Assembly: GCA_020465985.1 (NCBI GenBank)
Contig: JAANYP010003716.1
Location: 186,001 to 250,000 of the forward strand
Reading direction: 5' to 3'
DNA from: Centrapalus pauciflorus
Lineage: Eukaryota; Streptophyta; Magnoliopsida; Asterales; Asteraceae
Length of the DNA stretch: 64,000 nucleotides
Each line of letters starts with the position of its first letter. Within the stretch, counting starts at the first letter, position 1. The notes below the pieces were generated by a model that did not search any database, was not told the DNA's origin, and was given only the letters and a program-made list of their open reading frames with translations. A program made the position numbers and the translations under genes. Shown here piece by piece: positions 1 through 9,254 of the stretch.

Positions 1-1
1 A

Positions 2-1231
2 AAGGAACTCAATAAGAAAATAGAATCTCTGAATAAAAAGGTAGAAGAAACTGAACAGAAGGTGTTAGAGGCTAATGAGAAACTGGAATCTGTTAACATA
101 GATCTAGGTAACTTCAAGTTAGCAAATCAAAAGCTAGAACACCTAATGGAAGTTCAATTCAAAGATAGAGTGAAATCTCAGGTCAATCCCAAAGAAGGAA
201 TAGGATACAGAGCTACTCCACCTCCATATAATAACAAGTACATTCATCCAATGAGTGAAGTTGCTGATAGACTTGTCAATGAACCACTAGATGAGTCTAT
301 GACTATTGTAGATCCTATCCTTGATAACAGTCCTGAATTAAAAGAAGATAAGAGTCAAAATAGAGACTGTGACACAAAGAGTGCACCCATAGAAGTCCAA
401 GTTCCCAGTAAGAAAGGAAAAGAGAAGATGAGTGTATGCAATGCTACTCCACAAGTTTCTGTACATTCTAACTGTAACACTGCATCTTCATCAAAAGGAA
501 CTAAAAGAGGTAAAACTGTTTCTATCTGCACATGCCAAAAGCATGGTGTTCAAAAGTTTCCTAAACAACAGCAGGTAAGAGGAAACCAGAGAAACAAGAA
601 CCAGAAATTGACAGAAAAGTCTGGTGTTCCAATTCAAACTGTCAAAAGATGCTTTCACTGTGGAAGGAAGAATCACTTAGCCAAGGATTGTTTTTACAAA
701 CCAGCTGTTGCAAAACAGACTGTGCATCACACAAAATCAAATCCTAAACAGGCAAAGCACTCAAAAGTGAAACCTTCCACAGCAGCTCCAAAGAGAACAG
801 TTGATCACAGATTCTCAAAAGTTAATAAAAAACAGTCCACACATCAAAAACAAGTTTTGGCAAAGCCTAAATCAAGTTTTAAACAAATATGGTGTGTCAA
901 GGACAAATCTTTTGCTCAAACTGCTAATGCAAAAGATCAGACTGCTAAGTCAAAATCTGATGCTGTTAGTGCAAAAACTGAAACTGTTAGCACTACAAAC
1001 ACAGCTCAAGCTGCTGAGCATCAAACTGGAGCTGCTAGTGAATCATCTGAGACTGTTAGAAGAAAAGATGATCAAAATAGTTGGATACCTCATATTATCA
1101 CTAAATACTCTCCAAAGACTCCATCAGTAGATCTCACCAAATATAAGAAGTCAAAAACAGTTTTTAGTTATGTCAATGTACAAGGCCAACCCAAAACCAA
1201 TTTGGTTTGGGTTTACTCCACTACTAACTAA
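2..1231 (+). CDS. Copia gag, 3' part, open at window edge
   Basis: The frame is open from base 2 to a TAA at 1229-1231. The first codons give a Lys/Glu-rich coiled-coil-like stretch. A single CCHC zinc knuckle (CFHCGRKNHLAKDC, CX2CX4HX4C) lies near 650-690, flanked by long Lys/Gln/Ser/Thr-rich linkers, as in the nucleocapsid part of Sirevirus gag. The gag frame ends inside the beginning of the pol frame (overlap 1170-1231, different phase), so pol here would need a frameshift. Because most relatives carry gag-pol in one frame or behind a stop, this may equally be an indel in a decayed copy. Confidence 0.85.
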   Translation, partial: KELNKKIESLNKKVEETEQKVLEANEKLESVNIDLGNFKLANQKLEHLMEVQFKDRVKSQVNPKEGIGYRATPPPYNNKYIHPMSEVADRLVNEPLDESMTIVDPILDNSPELKEDKSQNRDCDTKSAPIEVQVPSKKGKEKMSVCNATPQVSVHSNCNTASSSKGTKRGKTVSICTCQKHGVQKFPKQQQVRGNQRNKNQKLTEKSGVPIQTVKRCFHCGRKNHLAKDCFYKPAVAKQTVHHTKSNPKQAKHSKVKPSTAAPKRTVDHRFSKVNKKQSTHQKQVLAKPKSSFKQIWCVKDKSFAQTANAKDQTAKSKSDAVSAKTETVSTTNTAQAAEHQTGAASESSETVRRKDDQNSWIPHIITKYSPKTPSVDLTKYKKSKTVFSYVNVQGQPKTNLVWVYSTTN

Positions 1232-4200
1232 GCTGTTATTTGTGCAGGGCAACCACAGGTCTCCTCATAGAACAAGATGGCATCTGGACAGTGGATGCTC
1301 TAGGCACATGACAGGCAATTCTGAATGCTTGTCAAATTTCAAAGGATTTGATGGAGGTTTTGTTGCATTTGGAGGCAACTCAAAAGGAGGTAAGGTTACA
1401 GGTAAAGGTACTGTTAATGCAGGCAACATGACATTCCATGATGTTCTGTATGTTGAACAGCTTAAGTACAATTTATTGAGTGTCTCTCAAATCTGTGACA
1501 AACAAAACATTGTTCTGTTCACAGATTCTGAGTGCATTGTTCTTTCAAAGGATTTCAAAATTCCTGAAAATCTTGTTTTACTTAGAACACCAAGAAAGGA
1601 CAATGTTTACTGCCTGGACACAGCTCTCTTGACTAAATCAAATACTTTAAGCTGTTTAATATCCAAAGCATCATCAAATGAGTCTGCTCTTTGGCATAGA
1701 AGGATGTGTCACATGAACTTCAAGTCCATGAATGATTTAGTTAAAAAGAATCTGGTAAGAGGATTACCACAAAAGGAGTTCATTTGTGATGATCATTGTG
1801 TAGCATGTCTTAAAGGTAAGCAACACAAAACTTCTCATAAGGCCAAAGAAGTAAATTCAATCTCATCTGTTCTTCAGTTGTTACATATGGATCTATTTGG
1901 TCCAACATCTGTTTTGAGTTTGAATAAAAGGGCATACTGTTTAGTCATTGTTGATGATTTCACCAGATTTACTTGGGTTTACTTTCTTAGGTCCAAAGAT
2001 GAAACTGCTGAGCTAGTTAAGTCTTTTATCCTTAAGATAGAAAACCAATCCAATTCCAAAGTTAAGGTGATAAGATCAGACAATGGAACTGAATTTAAAA
2101 ATCAAATTCTAAACAGTTTCTGTGAGTCCAAAGGCATTGCTAGACAATATAGTGCACCAAGAACACCACAGCAAAATGGTGTAGCTGAAAGAAAGAATAG
2201 AACATTAATTGAGGCTGCTAGAACAATGCTAGCTGATTCAAATCTGCCAATGACTTTCTGGGCAGAAGCTGTTAATACAGCCTGTTATGTTCTAAATAGG
2301 GTTCAAGTAGTTCAATCACAAGGGAAAACTCCCTATGAGTTATTCCATAACAGAAGTCCCCTAATAGCTTTCTTCAAGCCCTTTGGATGCCCATGTACTA
2401 TCCTTCACACTAAGACTCACTTAGGGAAGTTTGAGAGTAAGGCTGAAGAAGGATTCTTTGTAGGATACTCAACTCAAAGCAAAGCCTATAGAGTATACAA
2501 CAGTGTGTCTAAAACAATTGAAGAAAGTGCCAATGTTGAATTTAATGAAAATACTGCTAATATCAAAGGCACTGGTCCTGATTGGTTGTTTGATTTAGAT
2601 TCACTAACAAATTCTCTGAGCTTTGTTGAGTATACTGCAGAAGCTGGTGCATACAGGGTTGAAGCTGCTAACACAGATTCTCATGCTGCCAATACAATTT
2701 CTCGTACTGTTGGCACAAAGTCTCAGACTGCTGCAGATTCAACAAGTTGGGATGATTTCACCACTCTACCACTTCTGTCTTGTGATCCTCCAGGGGTCCT
2801 GAATGATACAAATCCAGACACTGAAGTGCCACTCCAAAGTTCTGAAAGAACAGCTCCAACACAACAGGAAACAGTCCCAGATTCAAGTCAAGCTGTTTCA
2901 GAAACTGAACCATTCACTGGTTCTGATGGAGATGATACCAACCTTGGAACTTCCTTTCAAACAGAGAGAGAGCCCACACTAAGAGTTCACAAGTATCACC
3001 CTCTCAATCAAATACTGGGTGATCCAAGCACTCCTGTTCAAACAAGGAAGATGGTTCACAATGAGACTGCTGCTGCTGAACAAGCAGTTACTGAATTCAG
3101 TCTAGCAGCTTTTGAACATGCCTGTTTCATGTCTCAATTGGAACCTAAAAAGGCATCAGAAGCATTAAAAGATTCATCCTGGATTGAAGCTATGCAAGAA
3201 GAGCTTTTATAGTTCAAAATTCAGAATGTATGGACTCTGGTGGATCTTCCTAAAGGTAAGAGAGCAATAGGTACAAGATAGGTGTTCAGAAACAAGAAGG
3301 ATGAGAGAGGGATAGTCATCAAGAACAAAGCAAGACTAGTAGCACAAGGATACACTCAAGAAGAAGGAATAGATTATGATGATGTCTTTGCTCCAGTAGC
3401 AAGAACTGAAGCCATCAGACTGTTTCTAGCATATGCAAGTTTCAAAGGATTTAAAGTGTATCAAATGGATGTTAAGTCTGCTTTCCTGTATGGGACAATT
3501 GAAGAGGAAGTGTATGTGTGTCAACCTCCTGGTTTTGAAGACTACAAGTATCCAGACAAGGTGTACAAGCTAGACAAAGCTCTCTATGGTCTTCACCAAG
3601 CCCCCAGAGCATGGTATGACACACTGTCCTCATATCTTCTACAGAATGGATTCAAGAGAGGCACTCTGGACAAAACACTCTTCACTAAATCCATCAAAGC
3701 TGAGATTCTACTTGTCCAAATCTATGTTGATGACATCATCTTTGGCTCAACTAATGATAGTTTGTGCAAAGAATTTGAGGCCCTAATGCACAAAAAGTTT
3801 CAAATGAGTTCAATGGGGGAACTCACATTCTTTCTAGGGCTGCAGGTTAAACAAAAGCCTACTGGTCTATTCATAAGTCAATCAAAGTATGTCAAAGACA
3901 TATTGGAAAAGTTTGGCTATCAAGACACAAAGGTTGCAAGCACTCCAATGGATCCTCATAAACAGCTCCATACAGACAAAGATGGCATAGATGTGGATAT
4001 TCATCTATACAGATCCCTTATAGGATCTCTCATGTATCTAACATCTTCAAGACCTGATATTATGTTTGCTGTCTGTGTGTGTGCTAGGTTTCAATGCTCT
4101 CCAAAGGATTCTCACTTGGTTGCTGTTAAGAGAATCTTTAGATATCTTAAAGGCCAACCACATTTAGGTCTATGGTATCCTAAAGACTCTCCTTTTGAAC

Positions 4201-4667
4201 TAACTGCTTATTCTGACAGTGACTATGGTGGTTGCAACATTGACAGGAAATCCACAACTGGTGGATGTCAATACTTAGGAGCAAGACTGGTCTCTTGGCA
4301 ATGCAAAAAGCAAACAACTGTCTCCACATCATCCACTGAAGCAGAATACGTAGCAGCTGCAAGCTGCTGCTCCCAGGTAATGTGGATTCAAAATCAGCTA
4401 AGAGACTATGGTATGAATTTCTTATCCACTCCTATTTATATTGACAATTCAAGTGCAATTAGCATTGTGCAAAACCCAGTGAAATTCCCAAAAACCAAGC
4501 ATATAGAAATCAGATTTCACTTCATCAGAGATTGTAATGAAAAGAAGTTAATCCAAGTTACCAAAATACATACAGACGATCAGCTAGCTGATCTATTTAC
4601 AAAACCTTTTGATGTGGGAAGGTTCACTTTCCTAATATCAAATATTGGTATGGTAAACATGGATTAA
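1170..4667 (+). pseudogene. Copia pol (PR-IN-RT-RNase H) with two in-frame stops
   Basis: One frame runs from 1170 to the TAA at 4665-4667, broken by TAG at 3210-3212 and TAG at 3279-3281. Order: aspartic protease (WHLDSGCSRHMTG, near 1277); GAG-pre-integrase and integrase zinc region (LWHRRMCHMN...CVACLKGK, about 1690-1820); integrase core with the second catalytic Asp present (RSDNGTEF, about 2072); a Ser/Thr/Gln-rich linker; reverse transcriptase with YVDDIIFGS (about 3723); and RNase H (DSDYGGCNIDRKSTTGG, about 4216, then STEAEY). Both stops fall at the start of the RT domain, in places where relatives have sense codons. Single-base changes explain them, so this copy cannot make full-length Pol. 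All other domains read cleanly, which suggests a fairly young insertion. Confidence 0.9.
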
Positions 4668-4704
4668 ATTGGTTTTCATTATTATCGACTCAATATGCTA
4701 ATTT

Positions 4705-4715
4705 AAGGGGGAGAC
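4705..4715 (+). other. Polypurine-tract-like sequence after pol
   Basis: AAGGGGGAGAC follows the RNase H stop. It closely resembles the purine tract at 7771-7780 next to the 3' LTR. No LTR follows here; the extra ORF does. It may be a second plus-strand priming site or a relic of an older element end. Confidence 0.45.
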
Positions 4716-4949
4716 ACTGTTCCATTGAAAAGTTGCACAATTTTACACTAACAGCATGAGTATTTTCTCATGCTGCTAGTTCTTTTTGTCGGACTGCTAG
4801 TTATTTTCACTTGATCTGTCAAAGTGTGCAGGGTATTTGGGTAATTTTTCAAATGTGTGCGCGGGACCCAACCTTTTCGAAACCTTTAAAGGTCCCGGTT
4901 TCGTTCAGTTGTAACTACCAGTTACATATTTTTCTTCCAGTTACATACA

Positions 4950-7679
4950 ATGATGGATTTCCTCAGGCACTCCCATATTCATTATGCCCTAACCATAAAC
5001 CCTACTATATACATCTCCCATATAGAACAGTTTTGGAACCATGCATCTGTTCAAACCATCAATGGAGTGCCTACCCTTCTTTCCAAGATTGATGGAACTA
5101 CTATTCATATCACTGAGGAATCCATCAGACGTCACTTGCATCTTCAAGATGCCACAGGTATAACAGACCTAACCCTTAATGCTTTACATACTGGTCTTTA
5201 CAATATAGGTTATAGGGGTCCTGCTGATTCTTTTACTTTCTTAAAAGCCCATTTTTCTCCTAAATGGAAATTTCTTGTACATATTCTTCAGCAGTGTATG
5301 AGCCCCAAAAGAACTGGTTGGTCAGAATTTTCTTCTAACATTGCCACTGCCTTAGTGTGCTTTTCAACAGGCCAACGGTTCAATTTTTCAAACATGATTT
5401 TTCAGGGGATGTTAAGGCATCATTCCCTAAAGAATGGGAAGTTTTTAATGTATCCAAGATTTTTGGCGGAAATCATTGCACACAACTGCACTACTTCTCA
5501 TTTACATAAGAGGATACATATTTCCCATAGGCACTCACTATCTTCTATCAAAAGACTGATAAAGCCAAGTGCCAATTTTGTCAGTGTAGATGTTCCATTG
5601 CCCTCTGCAATGATGAACATCATTTCAGGAAACAGAGGAGAGGGTCTTGAGCAGGCTCAGCCTAACATCACTGCTACACCTCCAAGACCCCCACCCACTC
5701 CTCATGATACACAAATTCCTTCTGATTCTTTTGTACAGCCAACACGCCCACTCAGAAACACATACAAAAGAAAAAGGGGACCAGGAGCTCCTTCCTCCTC
5801 CTCCCATCAGCAAGAGCCATATATCCTTGTGCAGGAGGATACTCCTGCACAGCATATCCAAAGGGAACCACTAGAGGAAACTCCCATCCTCACTCAGGAG
5901 GTGAACATCTCTTCAGAGATGGTTCATATGGGTTCTGTGGCTGGCACTACTGATGTCTCTGCACAAGAGGCACATGACAGTGCCAACATAGCTAAGACCA
6001 CACCCATGGCAACAGCAAGTGTGCAAACACACGCTGGAAGTCCCCAGAACCAAGAACAGAGGGGCCCAGAGGTTTCTACTTCTGGTATTAATGTCAGTGA
6101 TAGATCACAAGCACCACAGGTGTTTTCTGATCTTGAGACTAGTCTGCAACTCATGCTTTTGACGGATCCCAAGCTGAAACCTGTTGTAGCTATGTTGGAA
6201 TACCAAATGTCCATCATTGCTGCACAGGGTGCACAAATAATGGCCCTAAAGCAATCAGAAATGGCTCAAAATCAGAGGATGGATTATCTTCATAAGGGGT
6301 TTACCCTTTGTGGAAATAAGCTCATTCAATTAGAGCGTTTGATTCAAACCCAAGGGGCAAAGGTTGTAGGTCCTTCTGACCAAACCAATGCTTCCAAAAA
6401 GGGGGAGAATCATGAGGTTCCTACATCAGTCCAAGCAGCTCCAACAACAGCAACAGTCCAAGTAGCACCAACAGTCCCAGTTTCTAGGCTAGCAGTCTCA
6501 ACAGCTTCTCAAGCTGTTAGCCTAGAAACTCAAGCTGCTCCTTCAAAAGTCACTGGAGTTGTGATCCGAGAAGGCATTCAAGCTCCATCAACTACAGTCC
6601 AAGCAACATCCTCTTCTGTAAAAGACAAGGGCAAAGGCATTCTTATTGAGTCTCCAAAGCACAAATTTTCCTCCAAAGAAGCTCAGATTGCCTTTGATGC
6701 TGAAGTTGCCAAAAGGTTAGCAGAAGAACAAGATAAAGAATTAGATCAGCTGACTCAGCCCCCAATGGATGATGATGAGACCTTAGGTGACTACCTAAAG
6801 GGGTTTGTGGTTAAACAAGGAGCAATGAAGAGAAAAATGCCAACAGGGCATTCCAAAGCTGAGCACAGAAGATTTTTAATAAATTTTGCATTTGCAGCTG
6901 GAATTCCAAAGAAAATGGCTCAGTCCATGACAACTGAAAGGCTGCAAGAGATTCATGATAAGGAGATGGACAAAAGACAGAGAACACAAGTCTCTCCAAA
7001 AGCTCAACCATCCCAAGAAGTCCAACCATCATCCCAATCAGTCCAAGCTGAAGCTGGTGCCAGTGCATCTGCTCCCTCTGATCAAGCAGTTGTCTCTATT
7101 CCTTCATCGGTTAAAAGGGTGCTCTTTGAGCAACAACTACAAAAGGCCATGGAGATAGAGAAGTTGATTGATCAACATGATTTTACAAAGCCTCAAATCA
7201 ACTACTGGTTTGCTAAGTCACTGGATGACCGTGACTTGAGAATTAAATTTGTGATAAGAAGAGAGTCTGGCCCTGAAGAAGAATATGATACATTTTGGCA
7301 GATGGTTCAGAAGTTGACCAGAGAAGAGCTTATCAGAATGCACAACATTGGGTCTGTATCACAAGTTAGATCTGCTCTACCACAAGTGAAGCAAGTAATT
7401 AGAGATCTAAAATCAATTGTTGACCCTGAATCTGCAAGGAAAGAAATAGAGGATGCTGTGAAGAAGGGGAAGAAGGTCAAGCAAGTTGATCTGTTTGTCA
7501 AGTCAAGGACATACAGAATCAAATTTTCAGATGGACCTGGTATATTCTTCAATCTCGAATTTTATGATTTACCAAAAGATATGCTACTTCAGATAAAATC
7601 TGTTAGGGTATCTTGTGATAGAGACGAGATGAAGAAAGAATTTTTGAAGGCTGTAGATCAGAAACTTGCACAGTTGTAA
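4950..7679 (+). CDS. Extra ORF between pol and 3' LTR (Sirevirus 'env-like' position)
   Basis: An uninterrupted 909-codon frame from ATG 4950 (a second ATG is adjacent at 4953) to TAA at 7677-7679. The N-terminal 200 residues form a compact, aromatic- and His-rich globular segment. Residues about 220-620 are low complexity (Pro/Gln/Ala/Thr/Ser, with repeated QAAP/QAVS-type phrases). The C-terminal 300 residues are charged and predicted-helical in character. I see no signal peptide and no membrane-spanning segment, so the name 'envelope' is positional only. It is the only long frame of this element without a stop, although pol is broken. Function is unknown; Sireviruses are known to carry extra ORFs at this site. 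Confidence 0.75.
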   Translation: MMDFLRHSHIHYALTINPTIYISHIEQFWNHASVQTINGVPTLLSKIDGTTIHITEESIRRHLHLQDATGITDLTLNALHTGLYNIGYRGPADSFTFLKAHFSPKWKFLVHILQQCMSPKRTGWSEFSSNIATALVCFSTGQRFNFSNMIFQGMLRHHSLKNGKFLMYPRFLAEIIAHNCTTSHLHKRIHISHRHSLSSIKRLIKPSANFVSVDVPLPSAMMNIISGNRGEGLEQAQPNITATPPRPPPTPHDTQIPSDSFVQPTRPLRNTYKRKRGPGAPSSSSHQQEPYILVQEDTPAQHIQREPLEETPILTQEVNISSEMVHMGSVAGTTDVSAQEAHDSANIAKTTPMATASVQTHAGSPQNQEQRGPEVSTSGINVSDRSQAPQVFSDLETSLQLMLLTDPKLKPVVAMLEYQMSIIAAQGAQIMALKQSEMAQNQRMDYLHKGFTLCGNKLIQLERLIQTQGAKVVGPSDQTNASKKGENHEVPTSVQAAPTTATVQVAPTVPVSRLAVSTASQAVSLETQAAPSKVTGVVIREGIQAPSTTVQATSSSVKDKGKGILIESPKHKFSSKEAQIAFDAEVAKRLAEEQDKELDQLTQPPMDDDETLGDYLKGFVVKQGAMKRKMPTGHSKAEHRRFLINFAFAAGIPKKMAQSMTTERLQEIHDKEMDKRQRTQVSPKAQPSQEVQPSSQSVQAEAGASASAPSDQAVVSIPSSVKRVLFEQQLQKAMEIEKLIDQHDFTKPQINYWFAKSLDDRDLRIKFVIRRESGPEEEYDTFWQMVQKLTREELIRMHNIGSVSQVRSALPQVKQVIRDLKSIVDPESARKEIEDAVKKGKKVKQVDLFVKSRTYRIKFSDGPGIFFNLEFYDLPKDMLLQIKSVRVSCDRDEMKKEFLKAVDQKLAQL

Positions 7680-7770
7680 GTTTTTGAAAGCCTTGGTTTG
7701 TAAATAACAGTTTACTTATTCATTTCCATTTTTGTATAGAACTTAAAGTCTTGTGTAAAGAATTTAAGTT

Positions 7771-7780
7771 AGGGGGAGAT
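7771..7780 (+). other. Polypurine tract of the Sirevirus-like element
   Basis: AGGGGGAGAT immediately precedes the LTR start TGTTGGGAAA. This is the expected place for the plus-strand primer. Confidence 0.8.
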
Positions 7781-8449
7781 TGTTGGGAAATAGTTTAAGT
7801 ACATTCAAGCTGTTAGTTAGACTTCTCAGACTCTTAGTAGATTTTTCATGTAAATACAAAGTTCATGCTGCTAGTTGAAGAAACTCGAGCTGCCAGTGTA
7901 AAAGTTCAAGCTGCCAGAGCAAAACAACTCAAGCTGCTCAGTTCATGCTGTCAAGAGATTCAAGCTGCTCAACAGTTTCATAAACAGAAAGTGCTGATTT
8001 TCAGGAAAGATATCTACACGAAGATTCAAGCATATCTACTATCAGAGAAGTCATAGTCCTTCAAGGAAACAAGTCCAAAAAGCAATATAAATAGACAGAA
8101 TATTGTATAGAAGTTCATAGAAGTTTTTTGCATATTTTTGAGTCTGTAATTGCTTTGTTGATTAAGTTTTCTTAAGCCTCTAAGGTTGTAAAACCCTAAG
8201 AACAGTCTGTGTTCTTCGTCTAATCAAAACAGATTAGAGGTGATTGTAATCATTGAATTCAGCAATACAAACAGTCTTGATTACTTCTTATGTTTTATGC
8301 TTCATTGGTTCTGAAAGTTTTTGTTAAAATAATTAAGTGTTATTCCGCAAACTTCTTAATTAAACTTTGATTCAAAGCAAGATTATTGATTTATACTCTG
8401 ATAAATTTCAAATAAGTTAATCTTGGTTATTCAGTTTTAGATCCTGACA
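7781..8449 (+). repeat. 3' LTR of the Sirevirus-like copia element
   Basis: It starts TGTTGGGAAA directly after a purine tract. The end is placed at the CA of GATCCTGACA (8449), because just downstream the sequence continues as the gag frame of another copia element. CA at 8433 is an alternative end. A TATAAATA box lies at 8086-8093. The first 200 bp contain seven near-copies of a TTCAAGCTGC-like motif. Confidence 0.7.
8086..8093 (+). promoter_or_regulatory. TATA box in copia LTR
   Basis: TATAAATA in the middle of the LTR, the usual position of the retrotransposon promoter. The paired 5' LTR is outside the window. Confidence 0.6.
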
Positions 8450-8451
8450 CA

Positions 8452-8628
8452 AAGTCCGGTATTGTGCCTACTAAAGATCCAAAGGAAGCAGTATGCTTTT
8501 ACTGCAATGGCAAGGGGCACTGGAAGCGAAGCTGCCCATCATATCTGAAGGACCTTAAAGACGGCAAAGTCGAAAAGGCCAGCACCTCAGGTATGTTTGT
8601 AAGGTCTACCACTGCAAGATCTATGTAG
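8452..8628 (+). pseudogene. Copia gag remnant with CCHC knuckle
   Basis: The frame from 8452 gives a zinc knuckle CFYCNGKGHWKRSC (CX2CX4HX4C, 8494-8535), then a Lys/Asp-rich tail ending in ...KASTSG at about 8592. Coding similarity to copia gag-pol is lost from about 8603, and the frame stops at TAG 8626-8628. The upstream part was separated by the copia insertion that ends at about 8449. Confidence 0.75.
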
Positions 8629-9243
8629 ACGCGGATCCGTGAACGAGTGCGGAATCCTCGTTGACGGTTAGACGGACAACTCTCAACCAACGGAAACACG
8701 GAGACTATTAGACGCTGAACGAACGACACACGAACGATCCTACGTACTAATTCTCTCCGAAACGGCACTCACCTAGCTGATAAACTCGAGATCGCCTCTT
8801 GCTTAATTCCTCACGAATTCTGCAAAAAGTCTTCTAATCATTCGAGTCTATCCCTAATTATAGACCCTGATTCGAGTTTGTTGTGGGCCAACCTCGAATC
8901 TGGCCTAAGGCCCATTCGAATCTGTCCATCTGACAGACTCGAATCTAGCCCATTCGAATCTAAGGATACATTCGAATCTATCACAGATTCGAATGTCTTC
9001 CTTTACCTATTCGAATCTAGCCAATACACTTAAACACTTAAGTGATGAAACTTATGTTTTAACTTATGCTTGAGTTAATCTTTGACCTTTATGTTTGAAC
9101 TTCTTGTAATACGTTACATCAAGTTCAAACACACAATCAATAACAGACACACATATTAAACATATATATCAAAATACTTGTTAATACTCAGAAGATTACC
9201 TAAACCATAATGCAGATCGATTAGACTGCTATCGTCACACAGG
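8603..9243 (+). mobile_element. Unidentified ~640 bp insertion between gag and protease
   Basis: Copia gag normally runs straight into the protease, yet here about 640 bp separate the STSG end of gag (8592) from MFMIELHN (9255). The insert has a GC-rich left part and an AT-rich right part. It holds about eight ATTCGAATCT-like motifs at 8838-9015. Possible ends are TG..CA type (solo LTR) or imperfect inverted ends of GGTNNACC form; I could not fix a target duplication. A spliced intron was considered because GGTATG..CACAG borders exist, but the frame does not join. Confidence 0.5.
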
Positions 9244-9254
9244 GTGTACCAACA

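Larger units (their letters stand above)
1..8449 (+). mobile_element. Sirevirus-like Ty1/copia retrotransposon, 5' end outside window
   Basis: The order seen is gag with a CCHC knuckle, protease, integrase, reverse transcriptase, RNase H, a long extra ORF, a purine tract and a 3' LTR. The domain order PR-IN-RT-RH defines Ty1/copia, and an extra ORF between pol and the 3' LTR is characteristic of the Sirevirus lineage. The 5' LTR and the start of gag lie left of the window. The element interrupts the gag of a second copia element, whose reading frame resumes at about 8450. The right end near 8449 is a best guess; no matching target duplication can be checked because the left end is missing. 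Confidence 0.85.

Noticed and set aside
5625..5861. Opposite-strand frames within pol and the extra ORF
   Set aside because: Shadows of the retrotransposon coding frames with no independent features.
4950..7679. Calling the extra ORF a true envelope glycoprotein
   Set aside because: No signal peptide, membrane segment or cleavage site is visible; only its position suggests the name.
8591..9242. The gag-protease gap in copia 2 as a spliced intron (CAG/GTATG..CACAG)
   Set aside because: The consensus-like borders do not restore the reading frame, and copia elements of this type have no intron there.
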